DNA from: Deltaproteobacteria bacterium
GTDB taxonomy: Bacteria; Desulfobacterota; GWC2-55-46
Length of the DNA stretch: 24,899 nucleotides
Direction of reading: 5' to 3'
Assembly (NCBI GenBank): GCA_016218095.1
Contig: JACREV010000094.1
Location: forward strand, 1 to 24,899
Of the stretch, positions 1 through 7,593 are shown one piece after another. Within the stretch, counting starts at the first letter, position 1; the number at the start of each line of letters is the position of its first letter. A program made the translations under genes and the position numbers. A model generated the notes under the pieces. The model was not told where the DNA came from. It made no database searches and was given only the letters and a program-made list of their open reading frames with translations.

Positions 1-1
1 C

Positions 2-604
2 GAGGGCGGTCTTGAGACGGCCATAGGCCACCTTAAGATGACGCCTGTTTCGACGAACTGGTTGTGGAAGGACGGCTACCTCGCCAAACCCATAGGGGGC
101 GGCACGGTGGACGTAGAGGTGCTCGAATACGAGTCGCGGGACTCTACCCTTACGGCGTCGAATAAGTGCGAGCCGTTCGAGTCCGTGATAGTCTCGACAG
201 GCGCGAACCCGGCCCGGACGGTATACGTATCGCTCGCGTGGTCGTCGGCGTCGAACATGGGGCTGGAGCTCTACGACAACAGCGTCGCGGACTGCAACAA
301 CCCGACTGCCTCCGCGAACCTCATCGCGAGCTCGGCTACGTCGAACATGCCGGAGACCATCCGATACCGGGTCCAGACCGCGCCCCCGGCAACACTTACC
401 TACACGGCGAGGGTCACGGGTACGATAGGGGACGCATACAAATTAAGGATAGCCCACCCTGACGAGACGAACTTCGGGACCGGCTCCACATGCGGTCAAC
501 CCGCCGGGCCGCCCTATGACTCCTGCATGAGGGCGTTGATATCATTGGGCAGGTACCAGAACGCCAGGAGAGAGGTCTTCTCCGGTTTCAGCCGTACGCC
601 TTAA
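2..604 (+). CDS. PilX-like secreted pilus protein, C-terminal part (5' truncated)
   Basis: The reading frame is open to the left edge, so the gene starts outside the window and at least 200 residues are visible. The visible part is Thr/Ser/Ala-rich with several Cys (in NKCEP, ADCNN, STCGQ and DSCMRA), as expected for an exported, disulfide-bonded protein. The end reads ALISLGRYQNARREVF...SRTP. An RGRY/LGRY-x-x-A-x-R ending before a basic tail is what I know from PilX/MshP-type minor pilus proteins. No N-terminal membrane helix can be seen because that part is missing. It lies 10 bp before a large surface protein and upstream of the pilus machinery, which supports a minor pilin or pilus-tip role. 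The internal ATG at position 38 is not a credible start, since coding-like sequence continues before it. The family call is inferred from the C-terminus and context. Confidence 0.55.
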   Translation, partial: EGGLETAIGHLKMTPVSTNWLWKDGYLAKPIGGGTVDVEVLEYESRDSTLTASNKCEPFESVIVSTGANPARTVYVSLAWSSASNMGLELYDNSVADCNNPTASANLIASSATSNMPETIRYRVQTAPPATLTYTARVTGTIGDAYKLRIAHPDETNFGTGSTCGQPAGPPYDSCMRALISLGRYQNARREVFSGFSRTP

Positions 605-614
605 AGGAGCCCGC

Positions 615-3116
615 ATGAGAGCACGCACATACATCGCCTTTGCGCTCGTCTTCGTCATGGCGTTCTTATTCAACGCGCTTGCCGGGGCCGCCGAGACCTT
701 CACCGTGACAGTCCCCTCTGGCACCGAGGTAGCCATGCAGGACCCGAACGCCGTAATACCTTTTACGGTCACGAACAGCGCGTCGTCCACCAAGGACATA
801 AGGGAGCTGACGTTCAGGATCGACGACACGAAGTACAACTTCAGCTCCGCGACAGTCCCGCCCTCCGGTTGGTGCATCAAGGAGATAGAGGATGACAGGA
901 TCACATTCGCGCTCACGCAGGGCTCCGGCGCGTGCAGCAGCGGCACCTCGGCGAGCGAGCTCGACCCTGGTGAGAGCGCGGTCTTTAATATAGTACTCCT
1001 CCCGCTTGCCGCCTCCACGGACGTCGCAGGGGATACCCTTGCGAGCGTGGCCGTCGACACACAGGGCGGGTTCGCGGTCTCGGGGTCCCTTCCCACGTGG
1101 ACAAAAAGGTCTTTTGAGGCGGCACTCGTTGCAACACCTGAGTCCCTCGGCGTCGGCGGCGCGATAACGCTCACCATGCAGGTGACGAACCGCTCGACCG
1201 CGACCCAATCGAATATCTCCTCGACCCCTGCTCCGCCGACCCCGTCGAGCGCGATCGCTACACTCTCAGGGGGCCCTTACTACGGCTCGACGGCCCTCGA
1301 CGGCAACCACTCGGCATCGGCTACCGTCATAGCCGTCGCTTCGACCTCGGGCTTTACCTCGCCGGGGACCTTAAGGGTAGATTCCGAAGAGATCTGCTAC
1401 ACGGGGAAGACGGCGACGACGTTCACCGGCGTGACACGCGGGTGCAACTCGACGACAGCCGCCGCACACACGACGGGCGCGGTAGTCTATGCGAAGACCC
1501 AGTACTCGCTCTCGCCGGGCTCTTCCGGCGTGATAATATGGCTCTATGACGCGACATCGACCGGGACGGTCTATTTCAGCACGCGCGCGACAAACTCCGG
1601 GTCCACCGCGAACTCCGTCAGCCTTAACTCTAACACGGTCCTCATCGGCAACTTCACCGCCTCTCTCACCGTTACCCCGGGGAGCGTCATAACCGGCCAG
1701 CAGGTAACGGTCGAGATGGAGGTCAAGAACAACGGGACGTCGGCCCTCATAAACGTCGCGCCCTCGGCCCTTACCCCGTGCGCCGGAGGGGCGACCGAGA
1801 CGCTCTCCTCCGGCCCCGCGCCCTCTTCCATCTCATCGCTCGCGAGCGGCTCCACAGGCGTGTTCTCATGGACATACACCATCACCGGGTCACTCGGCCA
1901 GGCCTATTGCCTCTCGGGCTACGGGACCGCGACAGGCGGCGCGATAACGAATACGGCGACGTCGAATTCCGGCGTGATATCCCAATACTCCGCGACCGTC
2001 TCGCCTTCGGTCGTCGCGAGCGGGGCGACAAGCCAGACCCTTACCTGGTCTGTCTACAACGGAGGCGCCTGCACCCTTAAAAATATAGAGGTCTCTTTCC
2101 CCGGCGGGGGCGGCAACTGGACCTGCTCGTCGGTAGGCTCTCCGGCCGGATGGTCAGGCTCTTGCGGGGGCACAAAGGTGACGTTCGAATCGAGCAGTTC
2201 CGCAAACGACATACCTTCCGGAGGCACTAAGGCCTTCTCGATAACGTACTCTACGACCGAGACGGTCACATCCGACAAGGTAGTCGCATTCTCAGTAAGC
2301 CCGGTCCCCAGGGGAGGGTGTGGGGGCTCTGAGGCCGAGATAGGCACATATGTGACGGTGACGGCGTACGGGCTCTCCCTCGCTCACTCTCCGACGGGCC
2401 CCATCTACGCCGACGGGAGCGCATCCTACGCCACGACTGCGACACTCGTCTCAGGCGGCTCGCCGGTCGCCGGAAAGACCGTGACCTTCTCGACGACCAG
2501 CGGCACGCTCTCACCGGCGACGGCCGTGACGGACGCGAACGGGGAGGCTACGGTCACGCTGATTGCCCCGAACAGCACCACAGACACCACGGCGACGGTC
2601 ACGGCGTCTTACTTGAACTCGTCAGGGACCGATACGGTGAGCTTTACAGGCTGGAACATCGCGAATATCCAGTACTGGGGGTCGCTATCCCCGGCGTCTG
2701 CCTCTTGCGGCTCTACCGTCTCCTTTACGATGGTCCTTAAGAACATAAGCGCGACGACATCGATGACGATGAATACCGCCAGCTACTTCGCCTTCAACGA
2801 CTCATCCGCGGGCGGCTCGACCGTCTATCAGGCGTATCTGAACTCCGCCGTGACACTCGTCGGCGGCGCGACCCAGACGTTCGTATTCGGCTCTCCGACG
2901 AGCTCCGGGGGCGGCGGAGGCGTAGTCATACCGTCGTCTTTCCTCGCCGGGACGTATTCTCCGACGCTGAACTCCACACCGCCTCCGGCGAGCGGACTCT
3001 TCCTTACCGACGGCGGGACAAACGACCAGTACCGGACGGTAACGGATACCGTGACACTTTCCGGCAACTGCGGGGTGGTCAACGTGAACATCATAGAGTG
3101 GCATGAGTTCAGGTGA
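615..3116 (+). CDS. Exported multi-Ig-domain surface protein (putative pilus-associated adhesin)
   Basis: This 833-residue protein begins with a clear signal peptide (hydrophobic core at about residues 7-22, likely cleavage after LAGA near residue 26). The start is supported by AAGGAG about 6 bases before the ATG. The rest is Ser/Thr/Gly-rich beta sequence made of related modules. CARDB-like Ig units begin near residues 168 and 346 (opening as LVATPESL and LTVTPGSV), with another near 455. A Big_1/invasin-type Ig domain spans about 585-680 (VAGKTVTFSTTSGTLSP, then DANGEATVTL). A Cys-containing C-terminal domain ends the protein. There is no sortase motif, autotransporter barrel or C-terminal membrane helix. 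Its place between a PilX-like gene and an MSHA-like pilus set resembles MshQ in Vibrio. Pilus-tip or surface adhesion is therefore inferred and not shown by an enzymatic motif. Codon use matches the neighbours. Confidence 0.7.
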   Translation: MRARTYIAFALVFVMAFLFNALAGAAETFTVTVPSGTEVAMQDPNAVIPFTVTNSASSTKDIRELTFRIDDTKYNFSSATVPPSGWCIKEIEDDRITFALTQGSGACSSGTSASELDPGESAVFNIVLLPLAASTDVAGDTLASVAVDTQGGFAVSGSLPTWTKRSFEAALVATPESLGVGGAITLTMQVTNRSTATQSNISSTPAPPTPSSAIATLSGGPYYGSTALDGNHSASATVIAVASTSGFTSPGTLRVDSEEICYTGKTATTFTGVTRGCNSTTAAAHTTGAVVYAKTQYSLSPGSSGVIIWLYDATSTGTVYFSTRATNSGSTANSVSLNSNTVLIGNFTASLTVTPGSVITGQQVTVEMEVKNNGTSALINVAPSALTPCAGGATETLSSGPAPSSISSLASGSTGVFSWTYTITGSLGQAYCLSGYGTATGGAITNTATSNSGVISQYSATVSPSVVASGATSQTLTWSVYNGGACTLKNIEVSFPGGGGNWTCSSVGSPAGWSGSCGGTKVTFESSSSANDIPSGGTKAFSITYSTTETVTSDKVVAFSVSPVPRGGCGGSEAEIGTYVTVTAYGLSLAHSPTGPIYADGSASYATTATLVSGGSPVAGKTVTFSTTSGTLSPATAVTDANGEATVTLIAPNSTTDTTATVTASYLNSSGTDTVSFTGWNIANIQYWGSLSPASASCGSTVSFTMVLKNISATTSMTMNTASYFAFNDSSAGGSTVYQAYLNSAVTLVGGATQTFVFGSPTSSGGGGGVVIPSSFLAGTYSPTLNSTPPPASGLFLTDGGTNDQYRTVTDTVTLSGNCGVVNVNIIEWHEFR
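1278..1508 (+). other. Nested domain inserted into an Ig-like unit of the surface protein
   Basis: Residues about 222-298 of the surface protein interrupt one Ig-like module. The flanks read TLSGGP before and LSPGSSGVIIW after. The next module has the same flanks almost joined (TLSSGP, then SLASGSTGVFSW). The insert has the pattern ...VASTSGF...GTLRVDSEEICYTG...FTGVTRGC...TAAAHTTGAVVY. I recognise this as a small beta module ("s-GF-p-s-G-x-i-x-I-d-x-E-x-i-x-Y-t-g...TRG...T-A-A-A-H") common in phage tail and structural proteins. Its function here is unknown. Confidence 0.6.
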
Positions 3117-3267
3117 GATAATTTTCTTTCAAAAAGAGGGGGAACCGGATATGATTGCCGTAATTTTTAAGGGTTTTTTGACAAAAGGGCTATAGATTTT
3201 CCCAAAACTGCCGAATTTTAGTCATGGGGGCTTAAACCCCCTAAAACCCTGAAAAAAAAGGCCTCTA
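3117..3267 (+). promoter_or_regulatory. AT-rich intergenic leader before the pilus assembly genes
   Basis: This 151-bp gap is far richer in A/T than the genes on either side and is the only sizeable gap within the pilus locus. It has several A and T runs, a perfect TTGACA at 3178-3183, and a short inverted repeat (GGGGG at 3226-3230, CCCCC at 3237-3241, six-base loop). No acceptable -10 box lies 16-19 bases after the TTGACA; TATAGA at 3191 is only 7 bases away. The hairpin has no T-run, so it is not a good terminator. A promoter for the downstream operon is likely from position and composition, but I cannot place its elements. Confidence 0.4.
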
Positions 3268-4224
3268 ATGTACGAGAAATTCTTTTTCCTCAAGGAAAAG
3301 CCCTTCCACATCACGCCAGACCCCAAGTTCCTCTACTTGAGCAAAAAGCACCGCGAGGCGATAGACCTCCTTTCGTTCGGCGTAGGCGAGAGAAAAGGGT
3401 TCATACTCCTTACCGGCGAGGTAGGCACCGGCAAGACCACGCTCTGCAGGGCGCTCCTGGAGAAGCTCCCGAAAAACACCGAGAGCGCGCTCATCCTGAA
3501 CCCGGTCCTTTCGGAAGATGACTTGTTAAAGACCGTCACGGCGGACTTCGGGCTTGAGCCGGGGGGAGACTCGGCAAAAGACCACCTCGACGTGCTGAAC
3601 AGGTTTTTATTGAAAAAGGCCGCCTCGCGCGGCGCGGCGGTCGTCATCATAGACGAGGCGCAGAACCTTAACCCCGCGACCCTCGAGATGATAAGGCTCC
3701 TTTCGAACCTCGAGACGGAAAAGGAGAAGCTCCTCCAGATAGTCCTCGTGGGCCAGCCCGAGCTAAGGGACAAGCTCTCTCTCCCGGAGCTAAGGCAGTT
3801 GAACCAGAGGGTCATCGTAAGATACCATCTTAACCCGCTCGACCTTCAGGAGACGAGGGCCTATATAGAGAACAGGCTCAAGGTCGCCGGAGGCGGCAAC
3901 CTGGATTTCCGCGAAGACGCCATTAGGCTCGTATTCGAGAAGAGCCAGGGTATTCCGAGGATGATAAACATCGTCTGCGACAGGGCGCTTACCGCCGCGT
4001 TCATCGATGAAAAGAGGGTCATAGACGCCGAGACCGTAAAAAAGGCCGCAAGCGAGCTAGAGGACGACGGGTATCTCAAAAAAGACGGCGAGGCCCCTGT
4101 CTCAGACACCGCGCCCGCGTACTCCAGGTACATGGCCCCGATAGTCCTCTCGGCCTTTGTCCTGGCCTTCATAGCCGGGCTCTTCATAGGCCCGGAGGTC
4201 TATAACTTCACGGTGCATCCATAG
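3268..4224 (+). CDS. ExeA/GspA/MshM-type AAA+ ATPase of the pilus locus
   Basis: This 318-residue protein starts MYEKFFFLKEKPFHITPDP, the hallmark of ExeA/GspA/MshM ATPases. Walker A is GEVGTGKTT (residues 50-58), Walker B is VVIIDEAQ (about 125-132), and a sensor-like VGQPE follows at 161-165. A basic RQLNQRVIVRYHL segment at about 176-188 probably holds the arginine finger. One membrane helix near the C-terminus (about 289-308) leaves a short periplasmic tail. ExeA uses ATP to help place the secretin multimer through the cell wall, and MshM is the counterpart in the MSHA pilus locus. This version lacks the long periplasmic peptidoglycan-binding region of full ExeA. The next gene begins immediately after the stop codon, which fits co-translation with its GspB/MshN-like partner. 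Confidence 0.87.
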   Translation: MYEKFFFLKEKPFHITPDPKFLYLSKKHREAIDLLSFGVGERKGFILLTGEVGTGKTTLCRALLEKLPKNTESALILNPVLSEDDLLKTVTADFGLEPGGDSAKDHLDVLNRFLLKKAASRGAAVVIIDEAQNLNPATLEMIRLLSNLETEKEKLLQIVLVGQPELRDKLSLPELRQLNQRVIVRYHLNPLDLQETRAYIENRLKVAGGGNLDFREDAIRLVFEKSQGIPRMINIVCDRALTAAFIDEKRVIDAETVKKAASELEDDGYLKKDGEAPVSDTAPAYSRYMAPIVLSAFVLAFIAGLFIGPEVYNFTVHP

Positions 4225-4974
4225 ATGAGCCTGATACACGAAGCGCTTAAAAAACTCGAGGCCGCAAAGTCGACGTACAACCCCCCGGCGGAGTTCGCCC
4301 CTCTGCCGGAGAGAAGGCGGCCCAAGGCGTTGATTATCGTTGCCGTGCTCCTTGTCGTGCTGGTCCCGGCAGGGTACGCGGCGTATTCGATCCTTACCGC
4401 CGTGGAGAAGGTTGAAAAGGCCGCTACCGACGACACCGGCCTCGACGCGCTTAAGGCCTCCATCTCCGCGCCGCGGAAACCTAAGGCGGTCTCCGACCCC
4501 TCGGCGAAAAACGCCAGAGGCATCGAGCTCTTCAGGTCCATGCAGTATGAGGACGCGGAAAAAGAATTCAGGGCCGCGCTCGCCGCCAAGCCTGACGAGG
4601 CGGCGTATTACAACAACCTCGCGCTCACTCTCGCTCTCATCGGGCAGGAGGATGAAGCCGAGGCGCTCCTTAAGGAGGCCCTCGCTTTGAACCCGCGCCA
4701 CATTGAGGCGCTCAATAACCTTGGCGCGCTCCTCGATAGGCGCGGCGACGCCCTTTCAGCGATAAAGAGGCTTAAAGAAGCCCTGAACATAGACCCCGGC
4801 TACGCCGACGCGCTATTAAACCTCGGCGTCGCGCTGGAGAAACAGGGCAGGACGAGGGAGGCGCTGGACGCCTACGGGCGTTTCCTTGAGAAAAAACCCG
4901 CGGACCCTTTGAACGAAGAGGTGAGGAAAAAGGTGATGAGGCTTAAATCAGGGCTCATTGTAAAGGGCGCGTGA
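4225..4974 (+). CDS. GspB/MshN-like inner-membrane TPR protein
   Basis: This 249-residue protein begins MSLIHEALKKLEAAK, the short cytoplasmic motif shared by GspB and MshN-type partners of ExeA/MshM ATPases. One membrane helix follows at about residues 34-56. A linker leads to about four tetratricopeptide repeats between residues 95 and 226 (for example AAYYNNLALTLALIGQEDEA and ADALLNLGVALEKQGRTREA). Its topology should place the TPR array in the periplasm, where it could scaffold secretin or pilus subunits. The ATG follows the TAG stop of the ATPase gene with no gap, and pilM follows after four bases. The role is inferred from the pairing with the ATPase, since TPRs alone do not define function. 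Confidence 0.8.
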   Translation: MSLIHEALKKLEAAKSTYNPPAEFAPLPERRRPKALIIVAVLLVVLVPAGYAAYSILTAVEKVEKAATDDTGLDALKASISAPRKPKAVSDPSAKNARGIELFRSMQYEDAEKEFRAALAAKPDEAAYYNNLALTLALIGQEDEAEALLKEALALNPRHIEALNNLGALLDRRGDALSAIKRLKEALNIDPGYADALLNLGVALEKQGRTREALDAYGRFLEKKPADPLNEEVRKKVMRLKSGLIVKGA

Positions 4975-4978
4975 GTTC

Positions 4979-6022
4979 ATGTTCCCCGGCAAAAGAAACC
5001 TCATAGGCGTCGACATCGGGTCGTATTCGGTAAAGGTCGTCGCGCTCGTTGGGACTGAGGGCGCCTATACGCTCGGAGGCGCGGCCCTCTTCAGGCTACC
5101 CCGCGAGGGCGATGAAGCCGCGCCTGTGACGCCCCCCTTTCTCTCCGGCATATTGAAGGCCAAAAGGATAAGGGGGAGCAGGGCAGCGGCGCTGATGAGC
5201 GGCCCGTCTCTCATATTCAAGCACCTCAAACTCCCGGTCATGCCCGAGAAGGACCTGAAAGAGGCGGTCCGCTGGGAGGTGAGGAAAGACCTCGCCATCG
5301 CGGTATCCCCGGCGGACCTCGTCCTCGACTACATGACAGCCGCCAAGGCGGCAAAGCCCGGCGACAATACGCTCTCGATCATCGCCTTCGCGGCCGTAAG
5401 GGGCGACGTGGAGAGGTCTATCTCCCTTTTCAGGGACGCGGGCCTCGAATTGAGGGTCCTTGAAGTCGTCCCTTCCGCGCTCCTCTTTTCCTTCAACGCC
5501 AACAACGCGTGGGAGCCTGGCGTCAACTACGCGATGCTCGACATCGGCGAGACCAAGTCCACGCTCGCGATACTCAAGGACAAGAGGCTCTCCTTCGCCC
5601 GGGAGATAGGGATCGGCGGCGCGGACTTCACGAAATTCCTCGCCTCAGGGATGGGTAAGCCCGTGGAGGACGCCGAGGAGTACAAGATAGCCTTCGGTCT
5701 GACCGCCGACGACGGCAAGGAGGACAAGGCGAGGAAAATACTCTCCCAGGCCGTCGAGAGGCTCTGTACCGAGGTGCAGAGGTCGTTCGACTACTTCCAG
5801 GCCCAGTTCAGGGAGGGGAGCGTCTCCAAACTTTTTCTCTCGGGCGGCTCTGCAAGGCTGAAGGGCATGGAGGAGTTCGTCTCGAACATCATAGCGGTCC
5901 CGGTATTCAAAGACGACCCGTTACGGTCTATCAGGATACCGAAGGGGTTCGATACGGCAGATCTCTCCGATATCGCGCCGTGCCTGACCGTCGCAACGGG
6001 GCTGGCCGCGAGGAAGACATGA
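4979..6022 (+). CDS. pilM: Type IV pilus assembly protein PilM
   Basis: This 347-residue actin/FtsA-fold cytoplasmic ATP-binding protein is of usual PilM length. The N-terminal phosphate loop is GVDIGSYSVKVV (residues 10-21). A second nucleotide-binding segment is YAMLDIGETKSTLAIL (184-199), and the adenosine motif is LFLSGGSARLKGMEEF (285-300). A QRSFDYFQAQF helix at 267-277 is typical of the family. PilM sits under the inner membrane and binds the cytoplasmic tail of PilN. The TGA stop overlaps the pilN ATG (ATGA at 6019-6022), implying translational coupling. No strong Shine-Dalgarno precedes the start, so coupling to the TPR gene four bases upstream is likely. Confidence 0.93.
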   Translation: MFPGKRNLIGVDIGSYSVKVVALVGTEGAYTLGGAALFRLPREGDEAAPVTPPFLSGILKAKRIRGSRAAALMSGPSLIFKHLKLPVMPEKDLKEAVRWEVRKDLAIAVSPADLVLDYMTAAKAAKPGDNTLSIIAFAAVRGDVERSISLFRDAGLELRVLEVVPSALLFSFNANNAWEPGVNYAMLDIGETKSTLAILKDKRLSFAREIGIGGADFTKFLASGMGKPVEDAEEYKIAFGLTADDGKEDKARKILSQAVERLCTEVQRSFDYFQAQFREGSVSKLFLSGGSARLKGMEEFVSNIIAVPVFKDDPLRSIRIPKGFDTADLSDIAPCLTVATGLAARKT

Positions 6023-6618
6023 AGGGCATAAACCTCATACCCGAGGATATACAGAAGGCGTGGCGCGTAAGGAAGTGGCGGCTCGCCTTCATCGGCGCGG
6101 GAGCGTGCTACGTCCTCTTCCTCATCGCCGTCTTTGCGCTCCAGCGCGCGGAATTGAGCAGGCTCAAGGCCGAAGAGGCGGCTCTCGTATCCGCAAAGGA
6201 CGCGCTCGCAGGGAGGTCCTCCGAGTACGCGCTCCTTACAAAGAGGCTCTCCGAGATACGCGCCGCCGAAGGAGAGCTCAGCCAGAGGATAGGGGTCGCT
6301 TCGGAGCTTAAGGACAAGAGGGTGTCCTGGTCGTTCGTGCTCAAAAACCTCAGCCACGAGGTACCGAAGGGCGTGTGGCTACGGTCGCTTTCGACCTCCG
6401 ACGTCCAGGGCACGACGGACAAGAAGGTCAAGTTCCTGGGTAGCGCCACGAACAACAGGGCCGTCGCCGACTTCATCTTCAAGATAGAGAACTCCGGCCG
6501 CTTCAGGGACGCTACCCTCTCGTACTCGCAGAAAAGGGACCTGGGCGGTAACATCGTCTACGACTTCGAGGTCTACGCCACGCTCAGGAAGACCGGCGAG
6601 GTGCTCTATGAATGGTGA
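6019..6618 (+). CDS. pilN: Type IV pilus assembly protein PilN
   Basis: I place the start at 6019, giving 199 residues, because it forms an ATGA overlap with pilM and starts MKGINLIPED. INLIP is the conserved cytoplasmic motif of PilN that inserts into PilM. A longer frame from 5980 would add 13 residues before this motif. One membrane helix spans about residues 21-41, followed by a heptad-rich coiled coil (about 42-90) and a ferredoxin-like periplasmic domain (FVLKNLSHEVPKGVWLRSL and after). PilN pairs with PilO in the inner-membrane alignment complex. It overlaps pilO by 11 bases. Confidence 0.9.
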   Translation: MKGINLIPEDIQKAWRVRKWRLAFIGAGACYVLFLIAVFALQRAELSRLKAEEAALVSAKDALAGRSSEYALLTKRLSEIRAAEGELSQRIGVASELKDKRVSWSFVLKNLSHEVPKGVWLRSLSTSDVQGTTDKKVKFLGSATNNRAVADFIFKIENSGRFRDATLSYSQKRDLGGNIVYDFEVYATLRKTGEVLYEW

Positions 6619-7207
6619 CGCGCTGAGATACCTGAAGGACATAGACCTTTCCTTCCTCAAGTCGTTCAAGCGGGAGGCCGTCGCCCTCTGCGGGCTTGTC
6701 ATTCTCTCGCTCCTCTTCTACAGGTTCGGGTACCTGAGGAACCTTAATGAGACGGAGGCGGCGCGCTTGAATATAGCAACGCTCAACTCCGAGATACAGA
6801 TGGCTACCGCGCAGTCTCAAGCCTCGGAAGGGTTGTCAAAGGCCGTAACAGAGGCGACGATGAACTTGAAGACCGTCGAGGGGAGGCTCAAAAGCCTCAA
6901 AGAGCGGCTCCCGTCGGATAAGCAGGTCTCCAGGATACTCTCGGAGTTTTCCGAGAGCTACTTCCCGCGCGGCATAAGGATAGTCTCGATAAAGCCTTTG
7001 GAGCCGGAGTCAAAGGGGGAGCTCTCCAGGCTCCCGTTCCAGATAAGGATGGAGGCTGGGTTCCGGTCCTTCGGGGATTACCTGGAGCGCATAGAGAGGT
7101 TGCCGAGGCTCATGGTCGTCGATAACTTCATGATAGAGGGCGGGGAAACGGCCGGCCTTAACGCGGAGGTCTACTTGAGCGCCTACATACTGAGCTACGG
7201 AAGATGA
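6608..7207 (+). CDS. pilO: Type IV pilus assembly protein PilO (MshJ-like)
   Basis: This 199-residue protein has a short cytoplasmic N-terminus, one membrane helix at about residues 23-41 (ALCGLVILSLLFYRFGY), a periplasmic coiled coil (about 45-100) and a ferredoxin-like C-terminal domain with FQIRMEAGFRSFGDYLERIE. The end of this motif is the usual PilO/MshJ signature before the last strands (RLMVVDNFMI). PilO heterodimerises with PilN and contacts PilP. The ATG lies inside the end of pilN, and its TGA overlaps the pilP ATG, so the genes form one translationally coupled chain. Confidence 0.88.
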   Translation: MNGDALRYLKDIDLSFLKSFKREAVALCGLVILSLLFYRFGYLRNLNETEAARLNIATLNSEIQMATAQSQASEGLSKAVTEATMNLKTVEGRLKSLKERLPSDKQVSRILSEFSESYFPRGIRIVSIKPLEPESKGELSRLPFQIRMEAGFRSFGDYLERIERLPRLMVVDNFMIEGGETAGLNAEVYLSAYILSYGR

Positions 7208-7593
7208 AGATCTTCATCTTCATGCTGTTAACGGCATTGTCCATTTTTGCCGCTGGCCCCGCGAGCGCGGCTGAGGAATCGCTCTCTTTACGTAACGCGT
7301 TGCCTGAGACAAAGTCAGAGCCGCTCGCGTGGGGAAGGGACCCGTTCGTCCCGGAGGTGCGCGTCTCAGGCCCGTCCACGGGAGCGGTGCAGGAGTTGAA
7401 GCTCAAGGCCGTCTTCTACAACGAGACCCGTCCGTCGGCGATAATCAACGAGCATATCGTCTACAGAGGGAGCCTCATAGGCGGGCAAAAAATCGTTGAT
7501 ATAGGCAGGACTCATGTTATACTTCAGGGAGAAAACGGCTCTATAAGGCTCGAACTCGCTGAAATACCGGAGCTAAATCATGGGGCTAAATAG
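7204..7593 (+). CDS. pilP: PilP/MshK-like periplasmic pilus protein, short and without lipobox
   Basis: This 129-residue protein has a signal peptide (core at about residues 4-17, likely cleavage in ASA/AEE near residue 23). It carries the family motif WGRDPFVP at 43-50, then an HR/PulC-like beta domain with LKAVFYNETRPSAIINEHIV and two more short repeats. Classical PilP is a lipoprotein of about 170-180 residues. Here there is no Cys at all, so it cannot be lipid-anchored and should be soluble in the periplasm. MshK is similarly short. It would link the PilN/PilO pair to the secretin N0 domain. It is joined by ATGA to pilO and overlaps the secretin gene by 14 bases. Confidence 0.78.
   Translation: MKIFIFMLLTALSIFAAGPASAAEESLSLRNALPETKSEPLAWGRDPFVPEVRVSGPSTGAVQELKLKAVFYNETRPSAIINEHIVYRGSLIGGQKIVDIGRTHVILQGENGSIRLELAEIPELNHGAK

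Noticed and set aside
542..1208. Open frames on the - strand opposite the surface protein
   Set aside because: The + strand frame has a signal peptide, a Shine-Dalgarno and Ig repeats; the - strand products have no recognisable features.
3145..3165. Possible sigma54 (-24/-12) promoter before the pilus operon
   Set aside because: GG and GC pairs are present but their spacing (8 or 14) does not match the required 10.
3178..3196. TTGACA plus TATAGA as a sigma70 promoter
   Set aside because: The spacing is only 7 bases, far short of the needed 16-19, and no other -10 box fits.
5980..6018. Upstream start for pilN
   Set aside because: It would add 13 residues ahead of the conserved INLIP motif and overlap pilM more. 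The ATGA at 6019 matches the coupling seen at the pilO-pilP junction.
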